From the NCBI RefSeq assembly GCF_001937665.1, contig NZ_MSKL01000007.1, positions 62,001-126,000 on the forward strand: a stretch of 64,000 nucleotides of DNA. The letters run 5' to 3'. The translations under genes and the position numbers were made by a program. The notes below the pieces were generated by a model that saw only the letters and a list, made by a program, of their open reading frames with translations, did not search any database and was not told the DNA's origin. This DNA is from Actinomyces oris. Lineage in GTDB: Bacteria; Actinomycetota; Actinomycetes; Actinomycetales; Actinomycetaceae. Of this stretch, positions 27,527-35,804 are shown in pieces; the stretch's first letter is position 1; each line of letters begins with the position of its first letter.

Positions 27527-30500
27527 TCAATCATGCCCTAATCCCCGGAACCTCTCGACGTAGGCGGCCAGGGCGGCTTGGACTCGGCGCTTCTTCTCGT
27601 CGTGGCTGTCGTCGGCCGCGCGCCGGAATCTGGGGGTTGGCGGCAGGATCCTTGTGATCGCGGTCCCCTCAGTGGGCACGTACCCGTTTCGCATGGCGGC
27701 CTCCACCAGCGCCTTCGCCGGCCCCTCGCGCAGCTTCTCGTTGCGGATGATCGCCGCCAGCTCCTCGCTGCGTCGCTGCTCGATGAATGCCCGCCACTGT
27801 TCGTCCACGTCCCCGAAGGCTGACACCGTGTGCACGAACTCCTCAATGAGGTCCCGCTTGTTGTGCAGGCTGGGACTGGACATCACTGCTCGGCGGATCG
27901 CCACTGGGATCTCCTTGTCCTCGCCGTCGCCCGCCTCCTCGCGGTGCTTTTCCACCAGCATGAGGACGTAGTCGACTCCCACCTCAACCTGCTTGACCAG
28001 CTCAATCTCGAAGACGAGATCGTCGTTGACGACTTCCTTCTCCACGTCGGCCGCCCGCCGCATCTCGGCGTATAGATCCACGTACACGCTGCGGTAGTCC
28101 TGGAACTCGGCCTCGCCGATGACGTCGTCGTCTCCGAAGTCGTCAAAGCTTGCCAGGATGTTGCGTAGCCGCAGGATCTTCCCGAACTGCCGGATGAACT
28201 CCTTCTGCTCGGCCTCCGAGGCGATCATCTGCCCCGGCTCGAACCTGGCCCGCAGTTCGCCAATCTTCTCCAGATACTCCTCCAGGTACTCCTTGTACGG
28301 CTTGAGGAGAACCAGCCCACCGGCGGCCTTGTTGCCGAACAGGGCGATGGCCTCATCGGTGTCCTCCTGCAGGTCCCGGAAGCAGACCACGTTGCCGTAG
28401 GTCTTGACTGAGTTGAGGATCCGGTTCGTGCGCGAGAACGCCTGGATGAGCCCGTGCGTGCGCAGCGACTTGTCCACCCACAGGGTGTTGAGGGTCTTGG
28501 AGTCGAACCCGGTGAGGAACATGTTGACCACGATGACCACGTCGATGGTCCGCTCCGCCAGCCGCCGAGAGATGTCCTCGTAGTAACCCTCGAAGCCCTG
28601 CGCACTCGTGTCGTAGGCGGTACCGAACTGAGCGTTGTAGTCGCGGATCGCCTCATCGAGGAAGGCGCGGTCGTCCGCGGTCAGCTGCGAGGGGTCCACG
28701 ACCTCATCGGCCAGCGTCTCCCCGGGCGCATCGGCGTTGGGCGCGTAGGAGTAGACGATGCCGACGCTCAAGCGTCGGTCCGAGGCCAGCCCCTCCTGCT
28801 GCCGCTTGAACTCCATGTAGTAGGCGCGCGCCGCCCGGATCGACGCCGTCGCGAACAGCGAGTTGAAACCCAGCACCCGCCTCTGCCCCAGCGTGTAGGA
28901 GGAGTTGCGTCGCGTCTTCTGGTCGAAGTGCTCACGGATGTAACCCACCACCTGGGCCAGTCGCTCGGGTGCCAGCAGCGCCCGCTCGGTATTGATGCCA
29001 CTGATCTCCTCGTCGCGCACGACGTCGGGCATCTTGATCGTGTCGATGTAGTCGATGCGGAACGGCAGCACGTTCTTGTCCCGGATCGCATCCACAATCG
29101 TGTACGTGTGCAGCTGGTCGCCGAAGGCCTGCGCGGTGGTGCGCAGCTGGACATTCCCGCTGGAGCCGGAGTTGGCCGCGAAGATCGGCGTGCCCGTGAA
29201 CCCGAAGAGGTGGTAGTTGCGGAAGGCCTTGGTGATGGCCGTGTGCATGTCCCCGAACTGGCTGCGGTGACACTCGTCGAAGATGAGGACCACGTGCCCG
29301 GTGTAGATGGCGTGCTTGCGGTTGTGCCCCACAAAGTTGGAGAGCTTCTGGATCGTGGTGACGATGATGCTCGTATCCGGGTCGTTGATCTGCCGGCTCA
29401 GCTGGTTGGTGGACTGGTTCGCGGAGACCGTCCCATCGGCGAAGCGGTTGTACTCCTTGATGGTCTGGTGGTCCAGGTCCTTGCGGTCGACGACGAAGAT
29501 GACCTTGTCGATCCCCTCCATCCCGGCGGCCAGCTTGGCGGTCTTGAAGGAGGTGAGTGTCTTGCCCGAGCCGGTGGTGTGCCAGATGTAGCCGCCGCCC
29601 GCCACGGTGCCGGTCTGCTTGTTGGCCGACGCCGTGAGGATCCGTTGGAGGATCGCCTCGGTCGCGGCGATCTGGTAGGGCCGCATGACCAGCAGTTTCT
29701 GCGCGGTGGTGAAGACGCAGTAGCGGGTCAGCAGGGCCAGCAGCGTGTGCTTGGCGAAGAAGGTCCGGGTGAAGTCGACCAGGTCCGTGATCGGTTTGTT
29801 GGCGGCGTCGGACCACCAGGAGGTGAACTCGAAGGAGTCGGAGTTGGCGGCCTTGGACTCGCGCTTGCCCCGTGTGGACTCGGTGACGTGGTCGAAGCGG
29901 GTGGTGTTCGAGTAGTACTTGGTCTGGGTGCCGTTGGAGATGACGAAGATTTGGACGTAGCCGAACAGGCCGGCGCCCGCCCAGAAGGAGTCACGCTGGT
30001 AGCGGTTGATCTGGTTGAAGGCCTCGCGGATGGGCACGCCGCGGCGCTTGAGCTCGATGTGCACCAGTGGCAGGCCGTTGACGAGGACGGTGACGTCGTA
30101 GCGGGTGTGGTGGGCGCCTGTCTCGACGACGTACTGGTTGGTGACCTGCAGGCGGTTGTTGTGGATGTGCTGCTTGTCGATGAGCCGGATGTTCTTGGAC
30201 TCGCCGTTGTCCCGGATGAGGGTCTGGACGTGGTCCTCTTGGATGCGGCGGGTCTTCTCCGCGATCTCGTCCCCGCCGCCTGAGCGGGTGCGGATCGACT
30301 GGGCGAAGAAGCGCTCCCACTCCTCATCGGTGAAGGTGTAGTCGTTGAGGGCTTCGAGCTGGGTGCGCAGGTTGGCGACGAGCTCGTCCTCGCTGGTGAA
30401 GGAGACGTACTCGTAGGCCTGGGCCTGTAGCTGGCGGATGAAGGCCGCTTCCAGCTCGGCCTCCGACTGGTAGCCGGCGCGGTCACTCTCCTCGGGCTCA

Positions 30501-30577
30501 TAGAGTCCGACGACGGTGCTCTCACTGGTGAGAACAACCGGTTCGACGCCGACGGCGGAGGCTTCACGAATGGTCAT
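27527..30577 (-). CDS. hsdR: Type I restriction enzyme, R subunit
   Basis: The 1,016-residue motor and nuclease subunit cuts unmodified DNA after translocation. An N-terminal PD-(D/E)XK nuclease is visible (Asp161, then E175-L-K177 in LVHIELKRRG, followed by the QxxxY-like NQINRYQRDSF). A superfamily 2 helicase follows, with Walker A TTGSGKTLTS at about 334-343 and the DEAD-like box DECH at 434-437. Helicase motif VI-like sequence IQAFSRTNRILNS is further on. The C-terminal third is the region that docks on the methylase. Length is standard. It lies 15 bp after the GIY-YIG gene and upstream of the reverse transcriptase gene. Confidence 0.95.
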   Translation of the reverse strand: MTIREASAVGVEPVVLTSESTVVGLYEPEESDRAGYQSEAELEAAFIRQLQAQAYEYVSFTSEDELVANLRTQLEALNDYTFTDEEWERFFAQSIRTRSGGGDEIAEKTRRIQEDHVQTLIRDNGESKNIRLIDKQHIHNNRLQVTNQYVVETGAHHTRYDVTVLVNGLPLVHIELKRRGVPIREAFNQINRYQRDSFWAGAGLFGYVQIFVISNGTQTKYYSNTTRFDHVTESTRGKRESKAANSDSFEFTSWWSDAANKPITDLVDFTRTFFAKHTLLALLTRYCVFTTAQKLLVMRPYQIAATEAILQRILTASANKQTGTVAGGGYIWHTTGSGKTLTSFKTAKLAAGMEGIDKVIFVVDRKDLDHQTIKEYNRFADGTVSANQSTNQLSRQINDPDTSIIVTTIQKLSNFVGHNRKHAIYTGHVVLIFDECHRSQFGDMHTAITKAFRNYHLFGFTGTPIFAANSGSSGNVQLRTTAQAFGDQLHTYTIVDAIRDKNVLPFRIDYIDTIKMPDVVRDEEISGINTERALLAPERLAQVVGYIREHFDQKTRRNSSYTLGQRRVLGFNSLFATASIRAARAYYMEFKRQQEGLASDRRLSVGIVYSYAPNADAPGETLADEVVDPSQLTADDRAFLDEAIRDYNAQFGTAYDTSAQGFEGYYEDISRRLAERTIDVVIVVNMFLTGFDSKTLNTLWVDKSLRTHGLIQAFSRTNRILNSVKTYGNVVCFRDLQEDTDEAIALFGNKAAGGLVLLKPYKEYLEEYLEKIGELRARFEPGQMIASEAEQKEFIRQFGKILRLRNILASFDDFGDDDVIGEAEFQDYRSVYVDLYAEMRRAADVEKEVVNDDLVFEIELVKQVEVGVDYVLMLVEKHREEAGDGEDKEIPVAIRRAVMSSPSLHNKRDLIEEFVHTVSAFGDVDEQWRAFIEQRRSEELAAIIRNEKLREGPAKALVEAAMRNGYVPTEGTAITRILPPTPRFRRAADDSHDEKKRRVQAALAAYVERFRGLGHD

Positions 30578-30592
30578 GGGAGGACGCTTTCG

Positions 30593-31531
30593 TCAGGGGT
30601 GGAGAGAATCTGCTGCGACTGTGGCTGTGGGATCGGGGTCCCGGTTCTCCCAGTCACCATAGGTGCCCCCTGTCCACTTCCAGGCGGTACGACCGTTACA
30701 GGAGTAGCCGACGGCGATAGAGCCGGCGGTGGATGGTGAGCGGAAGGGGATGTCCCGTGTGAGCCTGCCAATCATTCCCTCGACAGCGATACTTCCGTCA
30801 TCAACGAGTTTGGCGTGTTGGGTGCGGAGTGATTCATAGGATTGGCGGGTGCTCGACGTGCGTCCTGCGTTAGTCCATTTGCCAACGATGTGGGATCCTT
30901 CCAGCATGATGAACTCGTACCCGACAACGCGAGCCCGGGCTTTAACTCCGTGCTTAGGGGCGAGGAGTGTGAAAATCGGGGAGTCGATATCCGGCGGAGG
31001 TGTTTGCCGGTCAGGAGGCCTGTGAGTGCCACGTAGAATGTTGACTCCAAGGATTGGAAGGACGCCACGAATCTGCTCGAGGAATACCTCAGTGTCGGAC
31101 TGCTGAGCCTCCGAGAGCTTCCGGGGCTGCGGTGTCTGGGTGTTGTCGGGTAGCGAACAGCGCTTGGCGGTGTTAGCGATTTCGACAAGACGAGCCTCGA
31201 GGTAGCCCCAGTGCCCTTCGTTGAAGGAATCGTCACGACTGCTGATGAGGACTGCCCGGTCCCACCAGTCTTTTTGACGATCGTGCTGACGGAATCGGGC
31301 GGAGAAGCCCTCAGTTTTCCCGATGTAGCAGGCGACGCTCTCGATCGCATCAGGGTCGTCACCCAAGAGGAGGTAGACACCGTTGCGATGAGCCTCTTCG
31401 CGGTCGAAGAGACGAGTGAGGGCTGAGCGAGGGCAGACAAGGATATCTCCAGTCCAGCCTGAGATGTTTGCGGTCGTGATGCCGCCTGGCTCTCCATCGA
31501 CGAGGAAGAGCTCGATGTGTTTTCCGCTCAT
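30593..31531 (-). CDS. GIY-YIG nuclease-domain protein with DUF4357-like C-terminus
   Basis: 312 residues. The GIY-YIG core is GVY at 51-53 and YIG at 69-71, followed by the conserved Arg in FSARFRQH (Arg79) and a Glu in YLEARLVEIA. The C-terminal part (SSTRQSYESLRTQHAKLVDDGS ... FRSPSTAGSIAVGYSCNGRTAWK) fits a DUF4357 domain, which is common in proteins next to type I restriction genes. The start ATG 31531 is 4 bp after the hsdS stop; longer upstream reading overlaps hsdS. Its place between hsdS and hsdR suggests an accessory role in the system, for example trimming or nicking DNA, but this is not shown. Confidence 0.78.
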   Translation of the reverse strand: MSGKHIELFLVDGEPGGITTANISGWTGDILVCPRSALTRLFDREEAHRNGVYLLLGDDPDAIESVACYIGKTEGFSARFRQHDRQKDWWDRAVLISSRDDSFNEGHWGYLEARLVEIANTAKRCSLPDNTQTPQPRKLSEAQQSDTEVFLEQIRGVLPILGVNILRGTHRPPDRQTPPPDIDSPIFTLLAPKHGVKARARVVGYEFIMLEGSHIVGKWTNAGRTSSTRQSYESLRTQHAKLVDDGSIAVEGMIGRLTRDIPFRSPSTAGSIAVGYSCNGRTAWKWTGGTYGDWENRDPDPTATVAADSLHP

Positions 31532-31535
31532 GGGG

Positions 31536-32762
31536 TCATTTCTTCTCAGGGAAGGTGAGGAGGCGGTCACGGTAGTACTCGTACTGCTTGCGACGAGCTT
31601 CGATCTCGGCGGGGAGGCCAGAGGACAGGTCGTTGACGAGGGTGTCAAATTGATTGAGTTTCTCGACGATCCGATCCTGTTCCGTGCGTGGTGGTACAGG
31701 TATATGAATCTTTGAGAATCCGTCGATCAGAAGAGTCTTCACCTTCGTTCGCGCGACATGCTTTGCCTTCTGGCGTGTGAACCAGTCGGTGCGCATCACG
31801 TAGGAAACGAACGTGGGGTTCAAAGTGCTGCGGAAAGCGTAACTGTGGTCGTGAATAGCAACAGGTTCATTCCCAATCCAGGCAACACTGCGACCGACAT
31901 CGTCAACCACCTCTCCGACGTCAACAAGAATCACGTCTCCCGGCTGGGCAAAGCGAAGTTTCTGGCGAAGCGATTCGTCAAGATTGCTCACAACAGATGA
32001 TGTCGATACCCCATATCTAGTGTAGATTTCGCCATAATGAATGCAGGGGATGCCATAGTCGGAGTAGTCAGTCTTGACGAACCGTTTTCCTCGATGGAAT
32101 GTGCCAAGTTGAGCTAGAGGGCGCCAGGGTGTATTTGGGTCACCCTTAAAGCTCAGAAGTTCGTTGAGGTAGTAGTTATACTGGTATTGGCGAGCCTCCA
32201 GCTCCGCCTCCAGCTCCGCCTCCAGTTGGATGAACTGATCTAATGTTCGAGTAATTTCATGTTGTATTTCAATAGGGGGTGCGGGAATGATGATTTTCGA
32301 TAAGGAGGGTGCGGTGATGCGTCGAACTTTAGATCCTGTTATATGGGTCTGTCTTTGTCGCGAGAATGTGGTGGATGAGAAAAAATAGGATACATACTTT
32401 GGCTCCATCGAGTGCCTAAAGATGTATGAGTCGCCGCCCACTGCAACCGGTGTGGTGCCGAGCCAAGCTGTTGCCTTGCCGACAGCGTCGTCGTCTTCGC
32501 TTGTTGTGGCGATAACGAGGTCTCCAGGTTGTGCTTTTCGAAGTCGGGTAGCCTGTTCTGGGGGTATGTGTGAGATGGTTTCGGCTGCGCTGATCCCGTA
32601 ATGAGTGTGGATCTGCCCGTAATGAATACAGGGATAGCCTTGTTTGGTGAAATCACTTTTCTTGATTCCGTTGCCTCGTATAAACTCGCCGACTTCACCG
32701 AGAGTCTTGTGTTCCACGCCGTCAGGGCAGAGGTCGCGGATGAGGTCATCGATGCGGCTCAC
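31536..32762 (-). CDS. hsdS: Type I restriction enzyme, specificity subunit
   Basis: This 408-residue protein has two target-recognition domains, each opening with the same phrase (YPCIHYGQIHTHYGIS and IPCIHYGEIYTRYGVS) and followed by a conserved helical spacer. Each half reads one part of a split DNA target; the spacer length sets the gap. The central spacer contains the repeat EAELEAEL (about residues 176-186), encoded by 12-bp tandem units. The start is GTG, overlapping the stop of the small upstream gene (GTGA). It works with HsdM for methylation and with HsdR for cleavage. Confidence 0.93.
   Translation of the reverse strand: MSRIDDLIRDLCPDGVEHKTLGEVGEFIRGNGIKKSDFTKQGYPCIHYGQIHTHYGISAAETISHIPPEQATRLRKAQPGDLVIATTSEDDDAVGKATAWLGTTPVAVGGDSYIFRHSMEPKYVSYFFSSTTFSRQRQTHITGSKVRRITAPSLSKIIIPAPPIEIQHEITRTLDQFIQLEAELEAELEARQYQYNYYLNELLSFKGDPNTPWRPLAQLGTFHRGKRFVKTDYSDYGIPCIHYGEIYTRYGVSTSSVVSNLDESLRQKLRFAQPGDVILVDVGEVVDDVGRSVAWIGNEPVAIHDHSYAFRSTLNPTFVSYVMRTDWFTRQKAKHVARTKVKTLLIDGFSKIHIPVPPRTEQDRIVEKLNQFDTLVNDLSSGLPAEIEARRKQYEYYRDRLLTFPEKK
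32194..32229 (-). repeat. 12-bp tandem repeat in the hsdS spacer
   Basis: On the plus strand, GCCTCCAGCTCC occurs twice in tandem (32194-32205, 32206-32217), followed by a third unit with changes at its end. It codes for EAEL units. Slippage would add or remove four residues without a frameshift, as known for the TAEL repeats of EcoR124I, changing the length of the DNA spacer that is recognised. Confidence 0.7.
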
Positions 32763-32950
32763 CGGGCACCGCCTTCGAGCTCGGCCACGATCTCATCGAT
32801 GCTGGCTCGCAGCACTGCCTGTCGCTCCACCATCTCCTTGATCCGGGCGTTGAGCTCCACGATGTCGACCTCCTCGCGAGTGTCCTCCGCCTCCACGTAG
32901 GAGGACACTGACAGAATGAAACTGTTCTCCCTGATCACCTCCGCGCTCAT
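32759..32950 (-). CDS. Separate C-terminal tail of HsdM
   Basis: 63 residues: SAEVIRENSFILSVSSYVEA followed by EDTREEVDIVELNARIKEMV and a helical end (RASIDEIVAELEGG). In ordinary HsdM proteins this stretch is the last part of the same chain. Here it is encoded alone, starting with an ATG that shares one base with the hsdM stop (TGATG), and it overlaps the hsdS start. HsdM (455) plus this piece (63) gives about 518 residues, the normal full length. Either the gene has been split and is now translated by coupling, or a frameshift has removed the tail and the product is not made. Confidence 0.7.
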   Translation of the reverse strand: MSAEVIRENSFILSVSSYVEAEDTREEVDIVELNARIKEMVERQAVLRASIDEIVAELEGGAR

Positions 32951-34317
32951 CAGTGCGGCACGTGATCGACGTCGGCGCGTTTGGCGAGCGTCTCCAGGAT
33001 CATCTCCTGGTTCTCCGCCGAGAGTTTGTTCTTGTTGCCCTCCCGTACGAACTGCTTCGAGGCATCCACGAACAGGACGCTGTTGTCCTGCTTCGACTTC
33101 TTAAGCACGATAATGCACGTGGCGATTTGTGTCCCGAAGAATAGATCTGGTGGAAGCTGGATGACGGCGTCGACATAGTTGTTCTCCACCAGGTACTGGC
33201 GGATCTTGGCTTCAGCGGCGCCGCGGAAGAGTACGCCCGGGAACTCGACGATCGCCGCTGTCCCATCCACTGCTAGCCAGGACAGCATGTGCATGGTGAA
33301 GGCCAGGTCCGCCCTCGACTTTGGGGCCAGCACGCCCGCCGGGGAGAAGCGCGGGTCGTTGATGAGAGCCGGATCGTCCTTGCCGATCCACTTCGTTGAG
33401 TAGGGCGGGTTGGAGACGATCGCCTCGAAGGGCTCATTGTCCCAGTGCGCCGGGTCTGTGAGGGTGTCCCCGTGGGCGATGCTGAAGTCGGCGAAGTTGA
33501 TGTCGTGCAGGAACATGTTGATCCGGCACAGGTTGTAAGTGGTCAGGTTGATCTCCTGGCCGAAGAACCCGCCGCGCACGTTCTCCTTGCCGAGCACCTT
33601 TGCGAACTTCAGCAGCAGCGAGCCCGAGCCACAGGCCGGGTCGTAGACGCGGTTGACGCTCGTCTTGCCCATGACCGTGATGCGGGCCAGCACCTCGCTG
33701 ACCTCCTGCGGCGTGAAGAACTCGCCGCCCGACTTGCCCGCGTTCGAGGCGTACATCGTCATGAGGAACTCGTAGGCGTCGCCGAAGGTGTCGATCGAGG
33801 ACTCCCCGTAGGACAGGTCAAGGTCCCCGATCGCCTGCATGAGCCGCGTGAGCTTGTCGTTGCGCTGGGCCACCGTGCGGCCCAGCTTCGTGGAGTTGAC
33901 GTCCACGTCGTCGAACAGGCCCCGCAGATCCGACTCCGAGCCCGTGCCGGTCGCCGAGGCCTCGATGCTCTTGAAGATGCGTGACAGGGTCTCGTTGAGG
34001 TTCTCGTCGCGCGGTGCCCGCTCGCGCACGTTGTCGAACAGGTCCCCCGGGGCGATGAAGAAACCCTTCTCCTCAATGATGCCGTCGCGGGCGCCCTCGG
34101 CGTCGGCATGCGACAGGAAACGGTAGTCAAAGTCCGGGTCTCCGGCCTCGTGCTCGCCGGCGTTGATGTACTCGGTGAGGTTCTCGGAGATGAACCGGTA
34201 GAAAAGAAAGCCCAGAACGTAGGCCTTGAAGTCCCAGCCGTCCACGCTCCCGCGCAGGTCGTTGGCAACTCGCCAGATCGCACGGTGAAGCGCATCGCGC
34301 TCAGTCTCTTTGCTCAA
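32950..34317 (-). CDS. hsdM: Type I DNA methyltransferase, M subunit (lacking its tail)
   Basis: A 455-residue N6-adenine methyltransferase. The N-terminal HsdM_N helical domain begins at the start (IWRVANDLRGSVDGWDFKAY). SAM-binding motif I is DPACGSGS at 226-233 and catalytic motif IV is NPPY at 303-306. The chain ends at HVPH, about 60 residues short of typical family members; the missing part is encoded by the overlapping next gene. The start is TTG at 34317 with AAGAGG upstream. It is the first gene of the M-M'-S-GIY-R-RT operon. Confidence 0.92.
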   Translation of the reverse strand: MSKETERDALHRAIWRVANDLRGSVDGWDFKAYVLGFLFYRFISENLTEYINAGEHEAGDPDFDYRFLSHADAEGARDGIIEEKGFFIAPGDLFDNVRERAPRDENLNETLSRIFKSIEASATGTGSESDLRGLFDDVDVNSTKLGRTVAQRNDKLTRLMQAIGDLDLSYGESSIDTFGDAYEFLMTMYASNAGKSGGEFFTPQEVSEVLARITVMGKTSVNRVYDPACGSGSLLLKFAKVLGKENVRGGFFGQEINLTTYNLCRINMFLHDINFADFSIAHGDTLTDPAHWDNEPFEAIVSNPPYSTKWIGKDDPALINDPRFSPAGVLAPKSRADLAFTMHMLSWLAVDGTAAIVEFPGVLFRGAAEAKIRQYLVENNYVDAVIQLPPDLFFGTQIATCIIVLKKSKQDNSVLFVDASKQFVREGNKNKLSAENQEMILETLAKRADVDHVPH

Positions 34318-34595
34318 CAGTCGGCCTCTTCGTCGTCAGGATGGGGGATCGGGCAGAAGTATCCCACCAACTGAGGATGTCCGATGACCATGTGCAGAGG
34401 TTGGGGCGTTGGGAGGATGGGGGACTACACTCGTCGCCAGACAACGAGCACCGGGCTTGGACCGGTGCGCCTATTTCTGCCGATGGCCGATCTGCGATGG
34501 TTGGGAAGGCCGGCGTGCCGGTCGCCGGAGGCTCGGCGAGCGGGGCGATCTGTGCGAGTGCACCCACTCATGGTCGGGGGACATGTGACGCCAGC
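34318..34595. other. Gap upstream of hsdM without a recognised gene
   Basis: This stretch should hold the promoter of the type I restriction operon on the minus strand. I see no convincing promoter hexamers, operator or gene in it. A fragment GGGGGACATGTG at about 34575-34586 may be a stray end of the GGGGAC repeat family. Confidence 0.35.
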
Positions 34596-34713
34596 GGGGA
34601 CATTTCTGTGCGGGCCGGGACTTTCGACGCCGTCGGGGACAGGATTCCTGTCCCCGTACGCGTCAGGTGTCCCCGGCTGGAGCGGACCGCACCCGGCCGC
34701 GCGGAATGTCCCC
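34596..34713 (+). repeat. GGGGAC intergenic repeat, copy D (short form)
   Basis: A 118-bp copy with the same left-arm deletion as copy B. It contains GACGCCGTCGGGGACAGG, a palindrome around GGATTCC and the right arm GGCTGGAGCGGACCGCACCC ending in GGAATGTCCCC. Confidence 0.82.
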
Positions 34714-34741
34714 GCCGGCGTCGGAGACACGGTCGCCTCAG

Positions 34742-34816
34742 GCCGCCGCGGAAGCGCGCGATCTGCGCCAGCTCTGCCTGACCTCCGGCGGGGAACCGCT
34801 CGAGAGCCCGGATTGA
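34742..34816 (+). pseudogene. Fragment of an ABC-transporter ATPase gene
   Basis: This 75-bp stretch reads AAAEARDLRQLCLTSGGEPL and then a stop. It parallels AAVEARDLRKSFPTPGGEPI near the start of the ATPase encoded at 21107, and the nucleotides are similar too. In both places the sequence follows a short-form GGGGAC repeat, so the repeat and gene start were probably copied together and the rest lost. Confidence 0.5.
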
Positions 34817-34901
34817 AGAAGTAGGGAGTGGGGAACGGGGGTCATTCACAGAGAAAGATCCATGAGTGACAAATCAGATCTTTTTCTGGTACACCTAGGG
34901 G

Positions 34902-35804
34902 GTGTCCAAGGCTCTGGGATCCTCTGCGGAAATCGCTCCACTTCCCACGGTGGAAGGAGGATTCCAGACCATTCTGGCCGACCCTCCGTGGCGGTTCACT
35001 AATCGAACCGGCAAGGTCGCTCCCGAGCACCGTCGCTTGGGGAGGTACGGGACGATGTCTCTTGGGGAGATCAAGGAGCTTCCCGTCGGTGATGTGGTCG
35101 CAGCGAACGCTCACCTATATCTGTGGGTTCCCAACGCCTTGCTTCCTGAGGGCCTGGAGGTGATGCAGGCGTGGGGCTTCCGCTATGTCTCGAATATCAT
35201 CTGGGCGAAGCGGCGGAAGGACGGCGGGCCGGACGGTCGTGGCGTCGGCTTCTACTTCCGCAATGTCACTGAGCCGATCCTGTTCGGTGTCAAGGGTTCG
35301 ATGAGGACGTTGGCGCCTGGTCGCTCGACGGTCAACATGATCGAGACGCGCAAGCGTGAGCACAGCCGCAAGCCTGACGAGCAGTATGACCTGATTGAGT
35401 CGTGCTCGCCGGGGCCGTACCTGGAGATGTTCGCCCGTTACGCGCGACCGGGATGGTCCGTGTGGGGCAATGAGTCGGACGAAGAAGTAGCGCCGCAAGG
35501 TAAAGCTCAGCGAGGGTACGAAGGCGGCAAGATCGACTCCCTGCCGCACCTGGAGCCACATGAGCGGATGAGTGACTGGCTCTCGGATCGAGTCGCCCAG
35601 ATCATGGCTGATGAATATCTGAAGGGGGCGTCGGTTCAGCAGATTTCGACACAGTCGGGTTACTCCATCACTCGGGTACGGAGCCTCTTGGCCAAGGCTG
35701 GCGTGGTGCTACGTGGGCGGGGGCGCCCTAAGAAAGTAGAGCGGAATGTCTCCGAAAGCACCGCGTCAGTGTCGCCTCGGCGCCGTCTCAGGAGGCGGGC
35801 TTGA
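34902..35804 (+). CDS. MT-A70-family DNA adenine methyltransferase
   Basis: A 300-residue protein with the DPPW catalytic motif at 27-30 and the family pattern LYLWVPNALLPEGLEVMQAWGF, IIWAKRR, and ETRKREHSRKPDEQYDLIES, which places it among MT-A70-like N6-adenine methyltransferases common on phages and islands. The C-terminal 70 residues add a helix-turn-helix-like segment (ASVQQISTQSGYSITRVRSLLAKAGV) and a basic tail, unusual for the minimal enzyme and probably DNA-binding. It starts with GTG. It is divergent from the type I operon and may modify host DNA in the same defence region. Its end overlaps the convergent membrane-protein gene by 17 bp. Confidence 0.85.
   Translation: MSKALGSSAEIAPLPTVEGGFQTILADPPWRFTNRTGKVAPEHRRLGRYGTMSLGEIKELPVGDVVAANAHLYLWVPNALLPEGLEVMQAWGFRYVSNIIWAKRRKDGGPDGRGVGFYFRNVTEPILFGVKGSMRTLAPGRSTVNMIETRKREHSRKPDEQYDLIESCSPGPYLEMFARYARPGWSVWGNESDEEVAPQGKAQRGYEGGKIDSLPHLEPHERMSDWLSDRVAQIMADEYLKGASVQQISTQSGYSITRVRSLLAKAGVVLRGRGRPKKVERNVSESTASVSPRRRLRRRA

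Noticed and set aside
28454-30283. 609-codon plus-strand frame across hsdR
   Set aside because: Antisense to an intact HsdR with all motifs; composition is typical of a shadow frame.
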